A DNA stretch of 64,000 nucleotides from the NCBI GenBank assembly GCA_905160935.1, contig CAJHZI010000535.1, forward strand, positions 781,001 to 845,000, given 5' to 3'. The notes under the pieces are model-generated. The model was not told the origin of the DNA, made no database searches, and saw nothing but the letters and a program-made list of their open reading frames with translations. The stretch is from Enchytraeus crypticus. Taxonomy: Eukaryota; Annelida; Clitellata; Enchytraeida; Enchytraeidae. The translations under genes were made by a program, and so were the position numbers. Below, piece after piece: positions 45,718 to 57,379 of this stretch. Each line of letters begins with the position of its first letter. Positions within the stretch are counted from its first letter, which is position 1.

Positions 45718-46090
45718 GTGTTGTGCTCGGGTGTGGTTGGACCACTACAGAATAGGGCAACCGATAACAATCTGCTGGATTTTCGTAAGAGGCGACTAAG
45801 GCAGGAGCAGAGAATGGCAAGAGGGGACCCACCTCACCATGCAATCTTTTTCCCGGGCTTAAATGGCAATTAATCCATCTGAGGAAGGCAACGGGAAACC
45901 ACCTCAGAACTCATACTTTTCCCAAGCTACAAGCTACATAAGGTATGGATAAGGATAATATATAGATAAGGCAGAGACGTTGTGAAGGGATGAACTTGTC
46001 GATCTAAGGAGTGCTCTTGTGGAGCGAGAAAGCAGACTTTGAGTATGAATATGTACCTTGAACCTGCCACTTGGCAGTATACTGAAGAAG
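45718..46090 (+). mobile_element. R1 repeat, longest copy
   Basis: In order: GTGCTCGGGTGTGGTTGG, CGTAAGAGGCGACTAAGGCA, GGGGACCCACCTCACCATG, GAGGAAGGCAACGGGAAACC, GGAGTGCTCTTGTGGAGCGAG, and the 3' end CCTTGAACCTGCCACTTGGCAG then TATACTGAAG. No open frame of note. SINE-like; 3' stem-loop shared with LINE family L-TA. Confidence 0.75.
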
Positions 46091-46259
46091 GAAGAAGATA
46101 CAGACTGATTAACAGACATAATTTTCATACTGCATGTGTGCTCCACCTAGCCGTAGTATGTCGGTATGTCTCGAGACTCACTAACGCTAGGTTTGCACGT
46201 TTTGCGCTTGCATGCCAACGGGCCACACATGAAGTTTTGCTAAAACTTAGTTAAGCCGC

Positions 46260-47075
46260 TACGAAAATCGGTCAAACTGACTGATGTTTAAAACAACTTC
46301 CCTCATCGGTGCAGTTTATAAGTGAAATTGTCAGCTATAATAAAACTACGACATCTATATGCACATTATATAATTAATATGCACGAACATATACATATAC
46401 ATGTAGCCTACGTATGTATTAAGTTGTTCATTAGCTCATATGATGTCCGTAGATGTTGCTAGGTCGCCTTTTAATTTTGTGAGGTGTGTGTTAGGTATAA
46501 TCTGCAGAAAGTTGAACAGATGAAGGGCAATTAAAGCCATTGTCTAAATTATTCTGACAACAATGTCATTTAGACCTACCGAAATGCCCAACGAAAAAAA
46601 CAAAACTAGTCTGGATAATTAATCAAAATAACTTCACATTAAAAATACTTTTAAATTGAATAGCTACATTAATTAGGGACGATATATAATTTTAATCTTT
46701 TACCATTAAGTGCCTACTAATTTAATCTTTGAAATGATGATATATATCATCTTAAGGCCCCGGGTAACTATTTTGAGTGATGAAATATACTAATGTTTAT
46801 TTTGCTAATAGAAATAGAATAAAAGTACTATTAGGCAAACAAATTCAATTTAGTTACATGTATATTGATATAATGAAAGAGCCTACATTCAACTCGAATG
46901 GCGCTGTTTTGAACTTTACGCTTCTGCAGTGCATGGCGGAATAACTCTTAGTCTAATTTAATTTGTGATTGTAAATAGGAATAAGAGATAATTTTTTGTT
47001 AATGTTCTTATAATAATTTTTATCAAAGTCAAAATTTATGGTGAATAATTATTTTTTTTAAATAAATGAAATAAC
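46260..47075. other. Downstream of gene 2's last visible exon: no exon assigned
   Basis: AT-rich; no domain-like coding segment. The terminal exon and poly(A) site of gene 2 must lie here or further left, but I could not place them. Confidence 0.4.
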
Positions 47076-47079
47076 TTAC

Positions 47080-47100
47080 AGAGTCCAGGAGTAGTGGAAC
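47080..47100 (-). CDS. Gene 2 exon 9: 21-nt linker micro-exon
   Basis: Acceptor ATTTCAG, 21 nt reading GSTTPGL in phase 1, donor T|GTAAGT. Small but with good splice signals, correct phase and Ser/Thr/Pro composition like the other linkers. Confidence 0.5.
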
Positions 47101-47255
47101 CTGAAATAATAAAAATAAATTACATGGCGATGAATTTTAATAATGTTGATGTTAATAAGTATTAAGTATGGAAAAACTTCCAATTACACATCTGCGGACA
47201 ATGTCTATCTATCATATTGAAGTTATATATGCGGTATATATATGTACAGTATATA

Positions 47256-47269
47256 TATATATATATACA

Positions 47270-47329
<60 letters not shown>

Positions 47330-47465
47330 TTATGCATATATACAATGTTATACATATATGTGTACAATGTTATACATATATGTGTGCAATGTTATACATA
47401 TATGTGTACAATGTTATACATATACATGTATGTGTACAATGTTATACATATATGTGTACAATGTA
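47256..47465. repeat. (TA)n plus 22-nt minisatellite
   Basis: A TA array (about 47256-47323) passes into five or so tandem copies of GTGTACAATGTTATACATAT-like units (47336-47465). Confidence 0.9.
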
Positions 47466-47750
47466 TAATGCAGCCTATTCAGATTTTAGAACTGTATATC
47501 GCTTATCAGAGAAAAATAAAATAAGTTTATGCATTACGTTACTATTAATTACCCTTAATTGCTAATCCCTAACAATGCATATAGATAAACTATTTTATTT
47601 ATATTTATTAATATTATCAGCATTTGTAGTTTTAGAAAACAGACATTAGCGAAGTGAAGCTGTAAATGCAGGTTAAACAATACCACTTAGACCTACATAT
47701 TCCGCGATGGATATAAAAAGTGTAGGCCTATTTAGAGGATAAAACTTTAC

Positions 47751-47990
47751 CTCCACAATTCGATATTGTCAGCTCATAGTGGTTCACCATCGAGTTGACC
47801 GTTGTCGTAGGGTTTGCGCTGAAGCCAAAGAAGCAAGTGCTGTCCTGAAAGTTGTAATCGACGCTCAAACAACCGCTTGTGATGCAAGCGGCCTTACAAC
47901 TATCTTCTGTATAGGTGCCTGCTGTACCCTGCATCTGTAGTCCTGGTGCATTTCTACCGGCTGACAGAGTCCAACTATAGCTACAGGCAG
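47751..47990 (-). CDS. Gene 2 exon 8: PAN/apple-like domain 6
   Basis: An 80-codon phase 1-1 exon (acceptor TTTTCCAG, donor G|GTAAAG). Contains ACSYSWTLSAGRNAPGL, SCKAACITSGCLSVDYN, FQDSTCFFG and VNHYELTISNC. The last Cys is shifted by an extra residue and CF replaces CW. Confidence 0.88.
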
Positions 47991-48224
47991 CTGGAAAATA
48001 CATGATCTTTTATTTTATTGTCCTATACTTAGAATATACTATGTAAATAAATATCTATTACAATACGCAGATAGCTGGATTTACTGACTCAAAGCAATAG
48101 AAGCAAGAGTGAGAGAGAGTGAGAAATTTTGATTAGGAGAGATAAAAAACAAACAACAACGTCATGGAGAAGGTTAGTAGCTCCTTCAGTGCTTTCAATT
48201 TTTGTCGGCTACAAGAGAGTTCTC

Positions 48225-48330
48225 TTTCTTTCTTTCTCACATTTTCTCTCTGTCTCTTACTCTCTCTCTCTCTCTCTCTCTCTCTATACCTCTCTCTCCC
48301 TCTCTTTCTCTCTCTCTCTCTGAGATAGAG
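48225..48330. repeat. (CT)n-rich tract
   Basis: Mixed CT/TTTC simple repeat just before the truncated L2-like LINE. Confidence 0.9.
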
Positions 48331-48392
48331 AGAGGAAGGAGAGAAGAGAAAGAACTCTTTTATAGCCGAGAAAAATCTCTCTCTATTTCTCT

Positions 48393-49262
48393 ACTTTGCA
48401 AAGAAGTAAAATTACCAATAACTCTGTTAATTTTCAGAATCTTGCTCTTTCACCTTCTCGATCTGCCAACAACCTTGGAGTCATATTTGATGAAAACCTT
48501 GACTTTAAATCCCAAATCTCTTCTGTTTGTCGCGCTTCTTTCTTTCAGATTCGTCAGATTAGGCAAATACGTCCATCCCTTACTCGAAATTCAGCCACTA
48601 TCCTTGCTAATTCTGTAGTTCACTCAAAGCTCGACTACTGTAATTCATTATTACATGGGTTGCCTACTTCTTCTCTCAATCGTTTGCAGCACGTCCAAAA
48701 TTCTCTTGCACGTGTTGTTTGTAAGTCCTCTCGACTTCAATTTCGCTCTCTTTCTCTTCTACGCAGTCTTCACTGGCTCCCTGTTAATCAACGCATAAAA
48801 TAGCTCTATTAACTTTCAAAACTCTGCGATTTGGCAAGCCTTCTTACTTATCTGAAATTCTTCTTCCCTATCGTCCCTCACGTGCACTTCGCTCCACCGA
48901 TGCCAATCTTCTCTCAGTTCCAAATATTCTCACGTCATTGGGCAGACGTTCATTTTCTTACTCAGCACCCACAATCTGGAACTCTTTACCTGCTAATCTT
49001 CGCTCTTGTTTTCCTCTTTCAACATTCTCTAGCAAGCTTAAAACTTACCTTTTCCCACCATAGACATAATCAATCTACCCTGACCATTTTTTTTTGATCA
49101 CCGGACTGGCTTTCGTTTAGGACCTTGCTTCTCCTCAGCACCTTTCTTTCGCAGATTGGTCTGGGTGAATTGATCTGTAGTGATATGTGCTGTTGGGGAC
49201 GTCCCTGACATCATCCCTGGATGAGGAAACGGACGTTAAACCTTTATTATTACTATTATTAT
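48393..49262 (+). mobile_element. L2-like LINE, 3' fragment
   Basis: Plus-strand reading NNSVNFQNLALSPSRSANNL, SSLNRLQHVQNSLARVVCKS and SLLRSLHWLPVNQRIK, then frame-shifted ADVHFLTQHPQSGTLYLL. Same element as the minus copy at 22346 (the segments align). The 3' end is ATGAGGAAACGGACGTTAAA with a (TTA)n tail. It lies in a gene 2 intron. Confidence 0.85.
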
Positions 49263-49390
49263 TATTACTTGATGTGGAGAGAAAGAGAGAGAGAGGAAGA
49301 GAGAGAGAGAGAGAGAGGAAGAGAGAGAGAGAGAGAGGAAGAGAGAGAGAGAGGAGAGAGAGGAAGAGAGAGAGAGAGAGAGAGATAGAG
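49238..49390. repeat. (TTA)n tail followed by (GA)n tract
   Basis: LINE tail (about 49238-49268) and a purine GA/GGAA array to 49390. Confidence 0.9.
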
Positions 49391-50195
49391 TTGAACATTT
49401 TCCAAAAATATCCGAAAAGAAATAGCAGACGATTTTATAGGTAGTAGTCCATTAGCAATTTCTAATATACTGTATTTTTATATTTAACTTAAAACAATTA
49501 AATTTTTGCGTATGCCGCAGGTTTATGAAATCAGAACAGTTTTAAACACCAATGTTTCAGCATATCCAATTCTACTTGTATTTATTTCAACTTGTTTCGT
49601 TTTATTCGCTTATTGTCAGCAAAATGTTACAAGCGATTCATTTTAATTCGTAAAATCGAAAAATGTGGATCCTGCAATAACTAATTAAAAATCAACTACG
49701 ATTTGTCTAATCATTCCGATGCAAAAGCATCAGGTTGTTCCTTTTCAAATGTGATTGTATTTTCCTTGTATTTTGATTGCAGTTTGCATCATTTTCTAAA
49801 AATTCACGGTATTCGCAATTGTACCCTTGAGGTAATTGCTTCAATTTTTTTCAAACAATTGGTCGGTAATATACATGTATATTCCGTTCTTGCAGACGTC
49901 TTTACTTCATAAATTACGACCTTTGACAGTAGGCTACTGGTTTCTTCTAAAGTTGATGTTGTTCTTAGAACTTCTGTGCATTTCTCATAGAGAGGCGCTT
50001 ATAAATATGCTTATTGATAGACTAATTTTTAGAACTGTTTAAAGAGGTCGACCTACTGTCTTTTTGACAGACATTAGTTAAATCGCCTGGCATTAAATGA
50101 AACAATGTAAATGATTGATTAAAGGTAGTGTACATGCACATACATGTATAGGACTAAACTGAACCTCGTGAAGATATCTGTCAGCTGATAAACTT

Positions 50196-50330
50196 TAAGG
50201 AGTGAGGATATGGCGTAACCGTTAGATTGTTCGCCTCGGATGCAAATTTCCTGCGTTAAAAGCCCAGGTCAGTCAACAAATTATTGATACCCCGGTTTGG
50301 CCCATGGAAGGTTAGTCATGTATCGGAGCT
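50196..50330 (+). mobile_element. tRNA-derived SINE-like sequence
   Basis: TATGGCGTAACCGTTAGATT is A-box-like and CTGCGTTAAAAGCCCAGGTC a weak B-box region; no complete tRNA fold. Confidence 0.35.
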
Positions 50331-50869
50331 TGCTGCTGTTGGCAAAATACTTGCAAATGTATGATAATCCATGGAAAAGATCGATACTAACCTTTCGGGA
50401 ATATGTAGTTTCAAAGATCGATCATCGGCCATATCACTGTCATAGATATTAGCGGAAATTTTTATCATTATTAATAATATAACAGTACTAGACCAGAGAA
50501 CGCTGGAATGCTTGCTTAATATCCATTAACACGACTTACTAACAGAAATACATATTTCAGTAATATAATTCAAACTGGCATTAGACAAATATTAGGCCTA
50601 CTAATAGGCAAATAAACAACAAATATTCAAATAAATAATAATAATAGTAATTTATTTAATTATATCTATTTGCTTTTCTTTACAAAATTTTGAATGCCAC
50701 ATATCTGAATTAAATAATTCAACATGCCTACTAAAGCTACTTTACTGGACCTTCACTGTCCATTCAGCGCTACTGTGTCATTTAGCATACAGCATCCCTT
50801 AATGATTATACTTATTATTATTATTATCATCATTATTACTACTACTGCTATACTATACAATATACGCAC

Positions 50870-51106
50870 ATTGACAGGTCATGTTTAGGTCCCAGTGATC
50901 CACTGCAGCATTCATGAGTCGTATTGGATTCTGCGTAGTTCCAAACCAGCAGGTCAAGTCCTGTCTGTTGAAGTCGACGCTGAGGCAGCCTGTGTAGGCC
51001 AGGCAGGCAGTTTTACAGGACTCTTCGTCGAATTGTCCAGCTACACCTTGTTGGATCAATCCGGGTGAGTTCTGGCCAGCATATTCCGTCCACGATGAAG
51101 TGCACC
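50870..51106 (-). CDS. Gene 2 exon 7: PAN/apple-like domain 5
   Basis: A 79-codon phase 1-1 exon (acceptor ATATACAG, donor T|GTGCGT). Contains CTSSWTEYAGQNSPGL, SCKTACLAYTGCLSVDFN, RQDLTCWFG and VDHWDLNMTC. The donor GTGCGT is non-standard but keeps phase 1 and follows the last Cys as in other domains. Confidence 0.85.
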
Positions 51107-51879
51107 CTGTATATGCGAGGCGCGAAACAATACTTACGCTTTTTCGAACTTCGGTTATTGCGGCAAATACTTCGGTACATTGCTGGAAAGTATTTTAATT
51201 TATGAAACTAAAAAGTAAAAGTATTTGGTTTAGGAATCAAAAAGTATAAGTATTATTTCAGAACAAAAGAGTAAAAGTAAAAGAAACATTAATTCTTTTG
51301 GCAATCAAATAATAAAAGTACAAGCTTTTATTTTCCGGTATCACAAAATATGTGCAAGAAAAAAAGTACTTTTAAAGTACAAGTAAAGTACTTTTTCAGC
51401 ACTGCTTCCGTGCACAAGACTTCACGCAGCTGAAACCTGCAGGAAGTCCTTTATCCTGTCGATCATTCGTGAAGATCGGTGAACAAGAATTAAATTCATG
51501 ATAATCCATTTCAAGGAATATATTCTGCCAAAACGAAGATGGTTCAGACATATTATGTCCGTCATTGGACCTATTTATCCCCAAATCCCCTAAACTGTTA
51601 AGTCGATTGGAGATTTATTACAAATTAAACAGATCATTTCATTGTTAAACCTAACAATAATTAATAGAATAAATATTTAGAATAAATATCGGTTTATGTA
51701 TTTTGCATGCATTTTTCTACGTTGCTACCTTAAATTACGTATTCATAATACGTCTGATCACACAACTACATAATACATATTCATTATTCACAGTACACAT
51801 AATACATACTGTGAAAATATTTATTTTATCTATCAATTTCTCCTGATTTGTTTAACGTGTAATGTAGAATGTCTTTATT

Positions 51880-51990
51880 GCGTAGGGGTAACGTCATGAA
51901 GTTTTAAGTGACAGATCCGGAGGTGAATTGAACTCTCGCGGGTTCGAATCCTAGCCGCGCTGATCTAAGAGTAAAATCTCGGATGTTCAC
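51880..51990 (+). mobile_element. tRNA-derived SINE-like sequence
   Basis: GTAGGGGTAACGTCATGAAG followed by CGCGGGTTCGAATCCTAGCC with a perfect B-box GGTTCGAATCC. The rest does not fold as a tRNA and it continues into repeat-like sequence. Confidence 0.5.
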
Positions 51991-52028
51991 TTTACTGGTT
52001 ACACGGAAAATGGTCGAATTGCCTAACA

Positions 52029-53262
52029 GTGGCCACACACAATCAGTTTTGCCATCAAACTCATCTGATCAGATATCTGTTCAGATATCTGAACAAATAA
52101 ATTTGATCGTGTGTGGTCGCGTCAGATTTGAAAACTGACGAGAGAACTGATGACCTAGTTTCTCCACACACGATCAAATTTAACTGATCAAACTTATCTG
52201 AACAGATATCTGTGCAGATATCTGAACAGATAAATTTGATCGTGTGTGGGCAAAAACTGATGGGAAAACTGACGAGTGTCAATTTTCAAAACTGATGGGA
52301 AAACCATCAAACACATTTGAACAGATATCTGTTCAGATAAATTTGATCGTGTGTGGCCGCATCAGTTTTCAGATCTGAAGACTTGTCCCGCCCTCAAAGA
52401 ATTTTGGCGCACTTGTCGGCCTAAACTTATTTTAATTTGAGCTTCTAAATAGAAATTAATTTCTTCATTGAGTAATTAAATTAAAAGTATTATAAATTAC
52501 AAAGATACTATTGACATACAGAGATAAGCGTTACCGAATTAAATATCATTATTAAATTTCAATATTGATTTTAATATAAATTGAATGACTAGTGGTGCAG
52601 TAATAAAGAGCTCGCCTCTAGAACGAGAGGTCGCGAGTTCGGGACTGCATTGCGACGTGCAAAATAAAAACATGGTCGTGCAAACGTTATATACGCCAAA
52701 TCGATGTTGATATACGCGACCTTAATGTTCCATTTCCTATCTAGACCCTTTCGTTTCGACCCCGAGTAGGGATATACGGGATGCTAAACGGCTTTTTTAA
52801 ATTTCAATATTAAACACCTTCGCTAAACAAATTAAAATTGTATAAACAAAGAATAATAATTTTGTTTAAAGTCAATCTCTACTGTATTTCTCAACAATAA
52901 AAATAGCTCAAAAATATATTGATCGACTGTAGTAATAACAACGCCAGTCACGTGCGCTGCAGTCTGGAAATGATTGACAGCTAATTAACATAACTGATCA
53001 GATATCTGAACAGTTAAATTTGACCGTGTGTGGGCGATCATCAGTTTTATCTGCAGATAAATTTGACCGTGTGTGGCCAAAATATCTGTTCAGATCTCAG
53101 ATCTGAACAGATAAATTTGACCGTGTATGGACAAATAAAATTTATCTGAACAGATATCTGTTCAGATATCTGTCAGTTAAATTTGACCGTGTGTGGGCTC
53201 CGTCAAATTTATGTGAAAAGATATCTGTTCAGATAAATTTGATCGTGTGTGGCCACTTTGAC
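52029..53262. mobile_element. Palindrome-rich non-autonomous DNA transposon (novel-looking)
   Basis: Termini AGTGGCCACACACAATCA (left) and the complement of AAAGTGGCCACACACGATCA (right). Inside, GAACAGATATCTGTTCAG palindromes and AAATTTGA(T/C)CGTGTGTGG repeats occur about ten times, clustered at 52029-52370 and 52990-53262. No coding sequence. The middle (52380-52950) contains a SINE-like insertion at 52590-52800. It lies in the gene 2 intron between exons 6 and 7. Confidence 0.75.
52590..52800 (+). mobile_element. tRNA-derived SINE-like repeat nested in the palindromic element
   Basis: ACTAGTGGTGCAGTAATAAAG, GAACGAGAGGTCGCGAGTTC, then CGACCCCGAGTAGGG. Same head as at 1440-1600. Confidence 0.5.
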
Positions 53263-53666
53263 GGTTAATGTGGCATTAAGTGACAGATATCAACACAGTT
53301 GATCATTTCACTATACTGCGTGTTTGCCTAACTTTTTAAAGGCAACTACATGTACAATTATTGTAAATTATTATTTAACACTCTGTTTAACAGGTAGACC
53401 TAGCTGATATAATAATTGAACTTTTTACCCGGTTTATTGCTTACGATATAAAATTTTAAATGTTATTTCTCGCGACCTACAAATGATACCCAGGCTGTAA
53501 CTTATTTGATAGGTGTTTCATGTAGTTCAACTGTATCTCCGCGGTTATGCATAGTAGTAATGAATGGAATGCAAAATAAATGGCTTTCATCATAAATGCC
53601 CACGCTGCACAATAATAAAAAGTTAAACGACTTCTTTGATACACAAATAAAGACAGAAAACTTTAC

Positions 53667-53711
53667 CTGAAGGCAATGCAGTTGTTGAAGACACTCCAGA
53701 ACTGTTACTGC
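53667..53711 (-). CDS. Gene 2 exon 6: Ser-rich linker
   Basis: A 45-nt phase 1-1 exon (acceptor TTGTTAG, donor G|GTAAAG) reading GSNSSGVSSTTALPS. Joins domain 4 to domain 5 without a stop; composition is that of an O-glycosylated spacer, with an NSS sequon. Confidence 0.65.
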
Positions 53712-54156
53712 CTAACAATAAAATAAAAAGTAAATTATATAATGGATATTACAAACAATACTTTTTCGTATAGAATAATTGCACTGCCAAGTGGATAATT
53801 TGACTATCCGTAACATGCTTGTATCGTTAAAACTGATACTTATTTTAAATACATGTCTATTAGTTTAAAAAGTTAAAACTGAAGAAAAGGCTCAGAGCAA
53901 CTATATTTTATGACAGATCGCTAAAAGAATTACATAAAAACTGTAAATAAAATCAAGTAAACAATAGCTTACTGAGACTCTGCAGTAAAACGTCGTTCTT
54001 TCTTACAGATGCTTGCATCAAGATTCATAGCGAATGTATTTTGATCACGACGCCGCATGGTTAATTTAAAGAAAAAAATACACAATTTTCAAATACCTGT
54101 TTGTAAATATATGTCCACTATTTTACGGGGCTTAGAAAGTGCACAAGTCAAATTAC

Positions 54157-54402
54157 CAGAGCAGTTTCTGACAAGATCATGATGGTTTACAGCACTGTTG
54201 CTCACACGAGTTGGATTGGCAGTGTTACCAAACCAGCAGGTTTTGTCTAAATTATTGTAGTCGACGTTAAAGCAGGAGGAATTCTGCGTGCAGGCCAACA
54301 TGCAAGACTGCTCCGTGAAGCTGTTCGCAGTCCCTTGTTGTTGAAGTCCTGGTGAATTCTGTCCTATGTAGTCAGTCCAAGTGTAAGTACAACCTCCACC
54401 AC
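54157..54402 (-). CDS. Gene 2 exon 5: PAN/apple-like domain 4
   Basis: An 82-codon phase 1-1 exon (acceptor CTACTCAG, donor G|GTAATT). Starts with a glycine run GGGGCTYTWTDYIGQNSPGL, then SCMLACTQNSSCFNVDYN, NLDKTCWFG and VNHHDLVRNCS. NSS sequon present. Upstream the intron holds an R1 copy (54490-54656). Confidence 0.9.
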
Positions 54403-54426
54403 CTGAGTAGAAATTAACATGTAAAA

Positions 54427-54656
54427 AGGATTTCCTGTTTCCTTGTAAAAAAGTACCTGTTTCCGAGCTTCTACGGGATACATCAATCGTAACCTGCATC
54501 TGTCGTAAGAGGCGATTAAGCAGACACTCAGAAAGGCTATAGGAAATCACCTCCGTAGGCATATTTTCCCAATGTTGTTGTTCAAAGCAGTGCTTTAGTG
54601 TGAGTGAACGCATGCTTCAAGATGGAATATGTGCCTACCACTTGACAGAATACTAA
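54427..54656 (+). mobile_element. R1 repeat copy
   Basis: CTGTCGTAAGAGGCGATTAA, CAAAGCAGTGCTTTAGTGTG and TATGTGCCTACCACTTGACAG then AATACTAAAG follow the R1 order. Confidence 0.65.
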
Positions 54657-54859
54657 AGAAAGCGTGAAAGAGATATTCGCGGCATGTAGTCCTGCATATC
54701 TAGCAACTGGAAATTCTATTTAATTTATCAGCTTTCTCTATGATATAAACAATGTAAAAAGGTATCATATTAGAAAATTTGCCGTAGCAGAATGACTGGA
54801 TTTAGTCTATATAAACCTTCTTACAGTACGAGACATTAAATCTTGCAATATTTGTAGAT

Positions 54860-55140
54860 GACTCATTCTAATTTTCTGAACCAACAACATGGAACTCTAT
54901 ATCACAAAATATGCGATCTTTTGATTGTATTAGTACTTTCCCGGGAAAGCTAAAAACCCATCTCTTTCCGCCATAGTTCTAAATCTATTTCTCGCTTTCT
55001 CTTGTTGTCTTTGTATACTCAGTCGTTATCATGTGGTGGTTTGAAGACTGTTTGAGTAGAGTCTGCAAGAGACGTCCCTGATTCCGGTTCCTCACCATTG
55101 CATTACGGTGAGGAAGCGGATATTAATTCTTAATGATTTA
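54860..55140 (+). mobile_element. L2-like LINE 3' end fragment
   Basis: CTTTCCCGGGAAAGCTAAAAA, CATCTCTTTCCGCCATAG, GAGTCTGCAAGAGACGTCCC and GAGGAAGCGGATATTAATTC, with an (ATTG)n-like tail. Related to 24955-25140. Confidence 0.65.
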
Positions 55141-55333
55141 TTGATTATTGATTGATATAGTAGATAGATTATAATTATCACAATTTGATGCAGATTTAAT
55201 GTTCTCTTGATCCTGGAAGAAGTATTATGCTCTAAAAACTTAAAGCTAAAATTATTGCATTTAGTAATATTTCACTAGTTTATGCTATGCGAATTAAAGG
55301 AAGGCAGCACAAATGTGCTCTCGCAATACGTAC

Positions 55334-55579
55334 CAGTGCAATTTCTTACAAGTTCGTAGTGATTCACATAGGTGTTGGTCGAACGAGGTTGATTTGAAAT
55401 GTAACCAAACCAGCAAGTGTTATCCTTAAAGTTATAGTCCACGCTTACACAGGAAGCATTTTGAGTGCAGGCGGTCAAACAAGTATGTTCTGTGTAAGTG
55501 TTCGTTGTGCCTTGAAGCTGCAACCCTTTAACATTCTGACCGAAATAAGGTGTCCATTGGTAACTACATTGTGTATTTC
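55334..55579 (-). CDS. Gene 2 exon 4: PAN/apple-like domain 3
   Basis: An 82-codon phase 1-1 exon (acceptor GTCGACAG, donor G|GTACGT). Contains GNTQCSYQWTPYFGQNVKGL, TCLTACTQNASCVSVDYN, FKDNTCWFG and VNHYELVRNC, with NAS and NCT sequons. Same splice donor and framework as 56443: a recent tandem duplication. Confidence 0.9.
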
Positions 55580-56240
55580 CTGTCGACAAGCATTAGTAAA
55601 CATCAATTAGAAGAGCAATAACCATTGTGCCAAAAAGAAAACATTAATAAATATATTGTGTGTCCAAAATAGTACTTAATCAAAATAAAATTTTCCAAAG
55701 ACAAAGCGTTTTAAATTTGTTTTCTAAATTTAAATTAGACTATGCATTGGCTAACCTTAATAGAGGTACAATTAATGAGGCATTATTTCTTAACTAAACA
55801 TATTTGTCGTTTGAGAGTTATGATGGGATATGAGTCTAGACTCAAAAAATTTATAAATTAATGATAGCTAACAATTAAGCAAATCCTTTTTACTACAATT
55901 AAGCAATTACTTTTTATATTTGCTATTCAATAATTCGGTTTTGAAGTTATATTTTTCTGGGGAAGGTTAAATGATACCAGACTATACAACACTTTGCAAT
56001 AAGTTAAATGAGAAAAAATTCAAATATTCAAGACCACTTACCACTATTCTGATTAATTTAAATGTGTAAAGCACTTCGAACTACAAGCGTAATTCCTATG
56101 CTAAAATATTTTAAGCAGGTGATTTGATATGTCAAAATTTAAATAAAAATAAAATTTAAAATAAATTGAGCTTGAAGTCCTTGTAGCATCTCACCAATTC
56201 TGCCCGAGTCATCTTGCATGAGAAATTTATAGAACTAGTT

Positions 56241-56300
56241 TAGTGCATATTGGAACTGCTACTTGGTAAAAATCTAGAGAGAGAGAGAGAGAGAAGAGGC
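56241..56300 (+). mobile_element. R1 3' end with (GA)n tail
   Basis: GGAACTGCTACTTGGTAAAAAT resembles the R1 terminal stem-loop and is followed at once by (GA)n. Confidence 0.4.
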
Positions 56301-56442
56301 AGAAAAGGTGAGAGAGGGAGAGTAGAAAAGATATGTCTCAAGGACATAAATAATTGAATTGAAGTCATTTTACTGTACCTCAAAATTAGTTTTAAAAGTA
56401 CCTAAACAAAAGTTAGTTCAATAAAGTTTTCAGAGTACGTAC

Positions 56443-56691
56443 CACTGCAGTCCCTGACAAGTTCATAATGATTCACATAGGTGTTGCTTGAACGAGATTG
56501 ATTGGAACTGTAGCCAAACCAGCAAGTGCTATCCTTAAAATTATAGTCAACGCTTACACAGGAAGCACTTTGAGTACAGGCGGTCAAACAGGATTGCTGT
56601 GTGTAAGTATTTGCCGTGCCTTGAAGTTGCAACCCTTTAACATTCTGACCTGAATACATTGTCCACTTATAGCTGCATTGGTTACTTGGTA
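56443..56691 (-). CDS. Gene 2 exon 3: PAN/apple-like domain 2
   Basis: An 83-codon phase 1-1 exon (acceptor TTTCAG, donor G|GTACGT). Contains PSNQCSYKWTMYSGQNVKGL, SCLTACTQSASCVSVDYN, FKDSTCWFG and VNHYELVRDCS. Close duplicate of the exon at 55334. Confidence 0.9.
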
Positions 56692-57039
56692 CTGAAATAC
56701 GATCAAATTTGAAAATAAAGTAATCAATTAACAGCTAATTTAGAAAGCATATATACGTGTCCTATATTATATTTAAACACCTAACATCACATGGTAGAAA
56801 AATATTACATGCAGATACTAGTTAGAGTATTCGTATCGCGACCCTGGTTTAACTGGGATTTAAGGGAAGATGATGATGACGATGATACTAGTTAGAGAAA
56901 CTGCAGAGTCAATATATTATGCATACTTTTACAATTACAATTATAATTAATCAACTAACAGCTATTATATATCTCATATAATACATGAATAATATTTTAT
57001 TTAAACAGAGAATTTCTTTTTCTTCTTTTTTCTTTTATT

Positions 57040-57260
57040 CCGTATAGTTACACACATGACATACCGCATGTGTTTACAATGTTTCCTTTCTTAAGTTTCT
57101 GTTTTTGTAGTTTTCGTTATTTCCTCCATTCCTTTCCATGGTTATTAGTAATCGTTGCCTTTTGTTGGCGCTCCTATAGCAGCCGGCGCGGATTTAAGAA
57201 TAACCTCCAACACCCTGAGGATTTTTTACTTTCAAAGCTGTCTACACGCGTGGGTATCTA
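57040..57260 (+). repeat. Dispersed repeat family R2, copy 2
   Basis: Shares TTATTAGTAATCGTTGCCTT, AGCAGCCGGCGCGGATTTAA and the AACACCCTGAGG segment with 19455 and, inverted, with 62139-62400 and 58690-58840. Confidence 0.75.
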
Positions 57261-57379
57261 AAGGTGGGAAAATTTTATTTATTTTATAATATATAAATTT
57301 TATTTGATCTCCCTTGATAGATTATACACGGTAGTATATATTATTAAATAATATGCAAGTATAGATTAAAAGGAATTAC

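Noticed and set aside
51880-51990. A tRNA gene suggested by GGTTCGAATCC (also 1440, 35370, 59205)
   Set aside because: Only the B-box region is tRNA-like; the arms of a cloverleaf cannot be formed and the sequences recur as dispersed repeats, so SINE remnants fit better.
52029-53262. CRISPR-like array
   Set aside because: Repeats are irregularly spaced palindromes with transposon-like termini in an animal intron; no constant repeat-spacer pattern.
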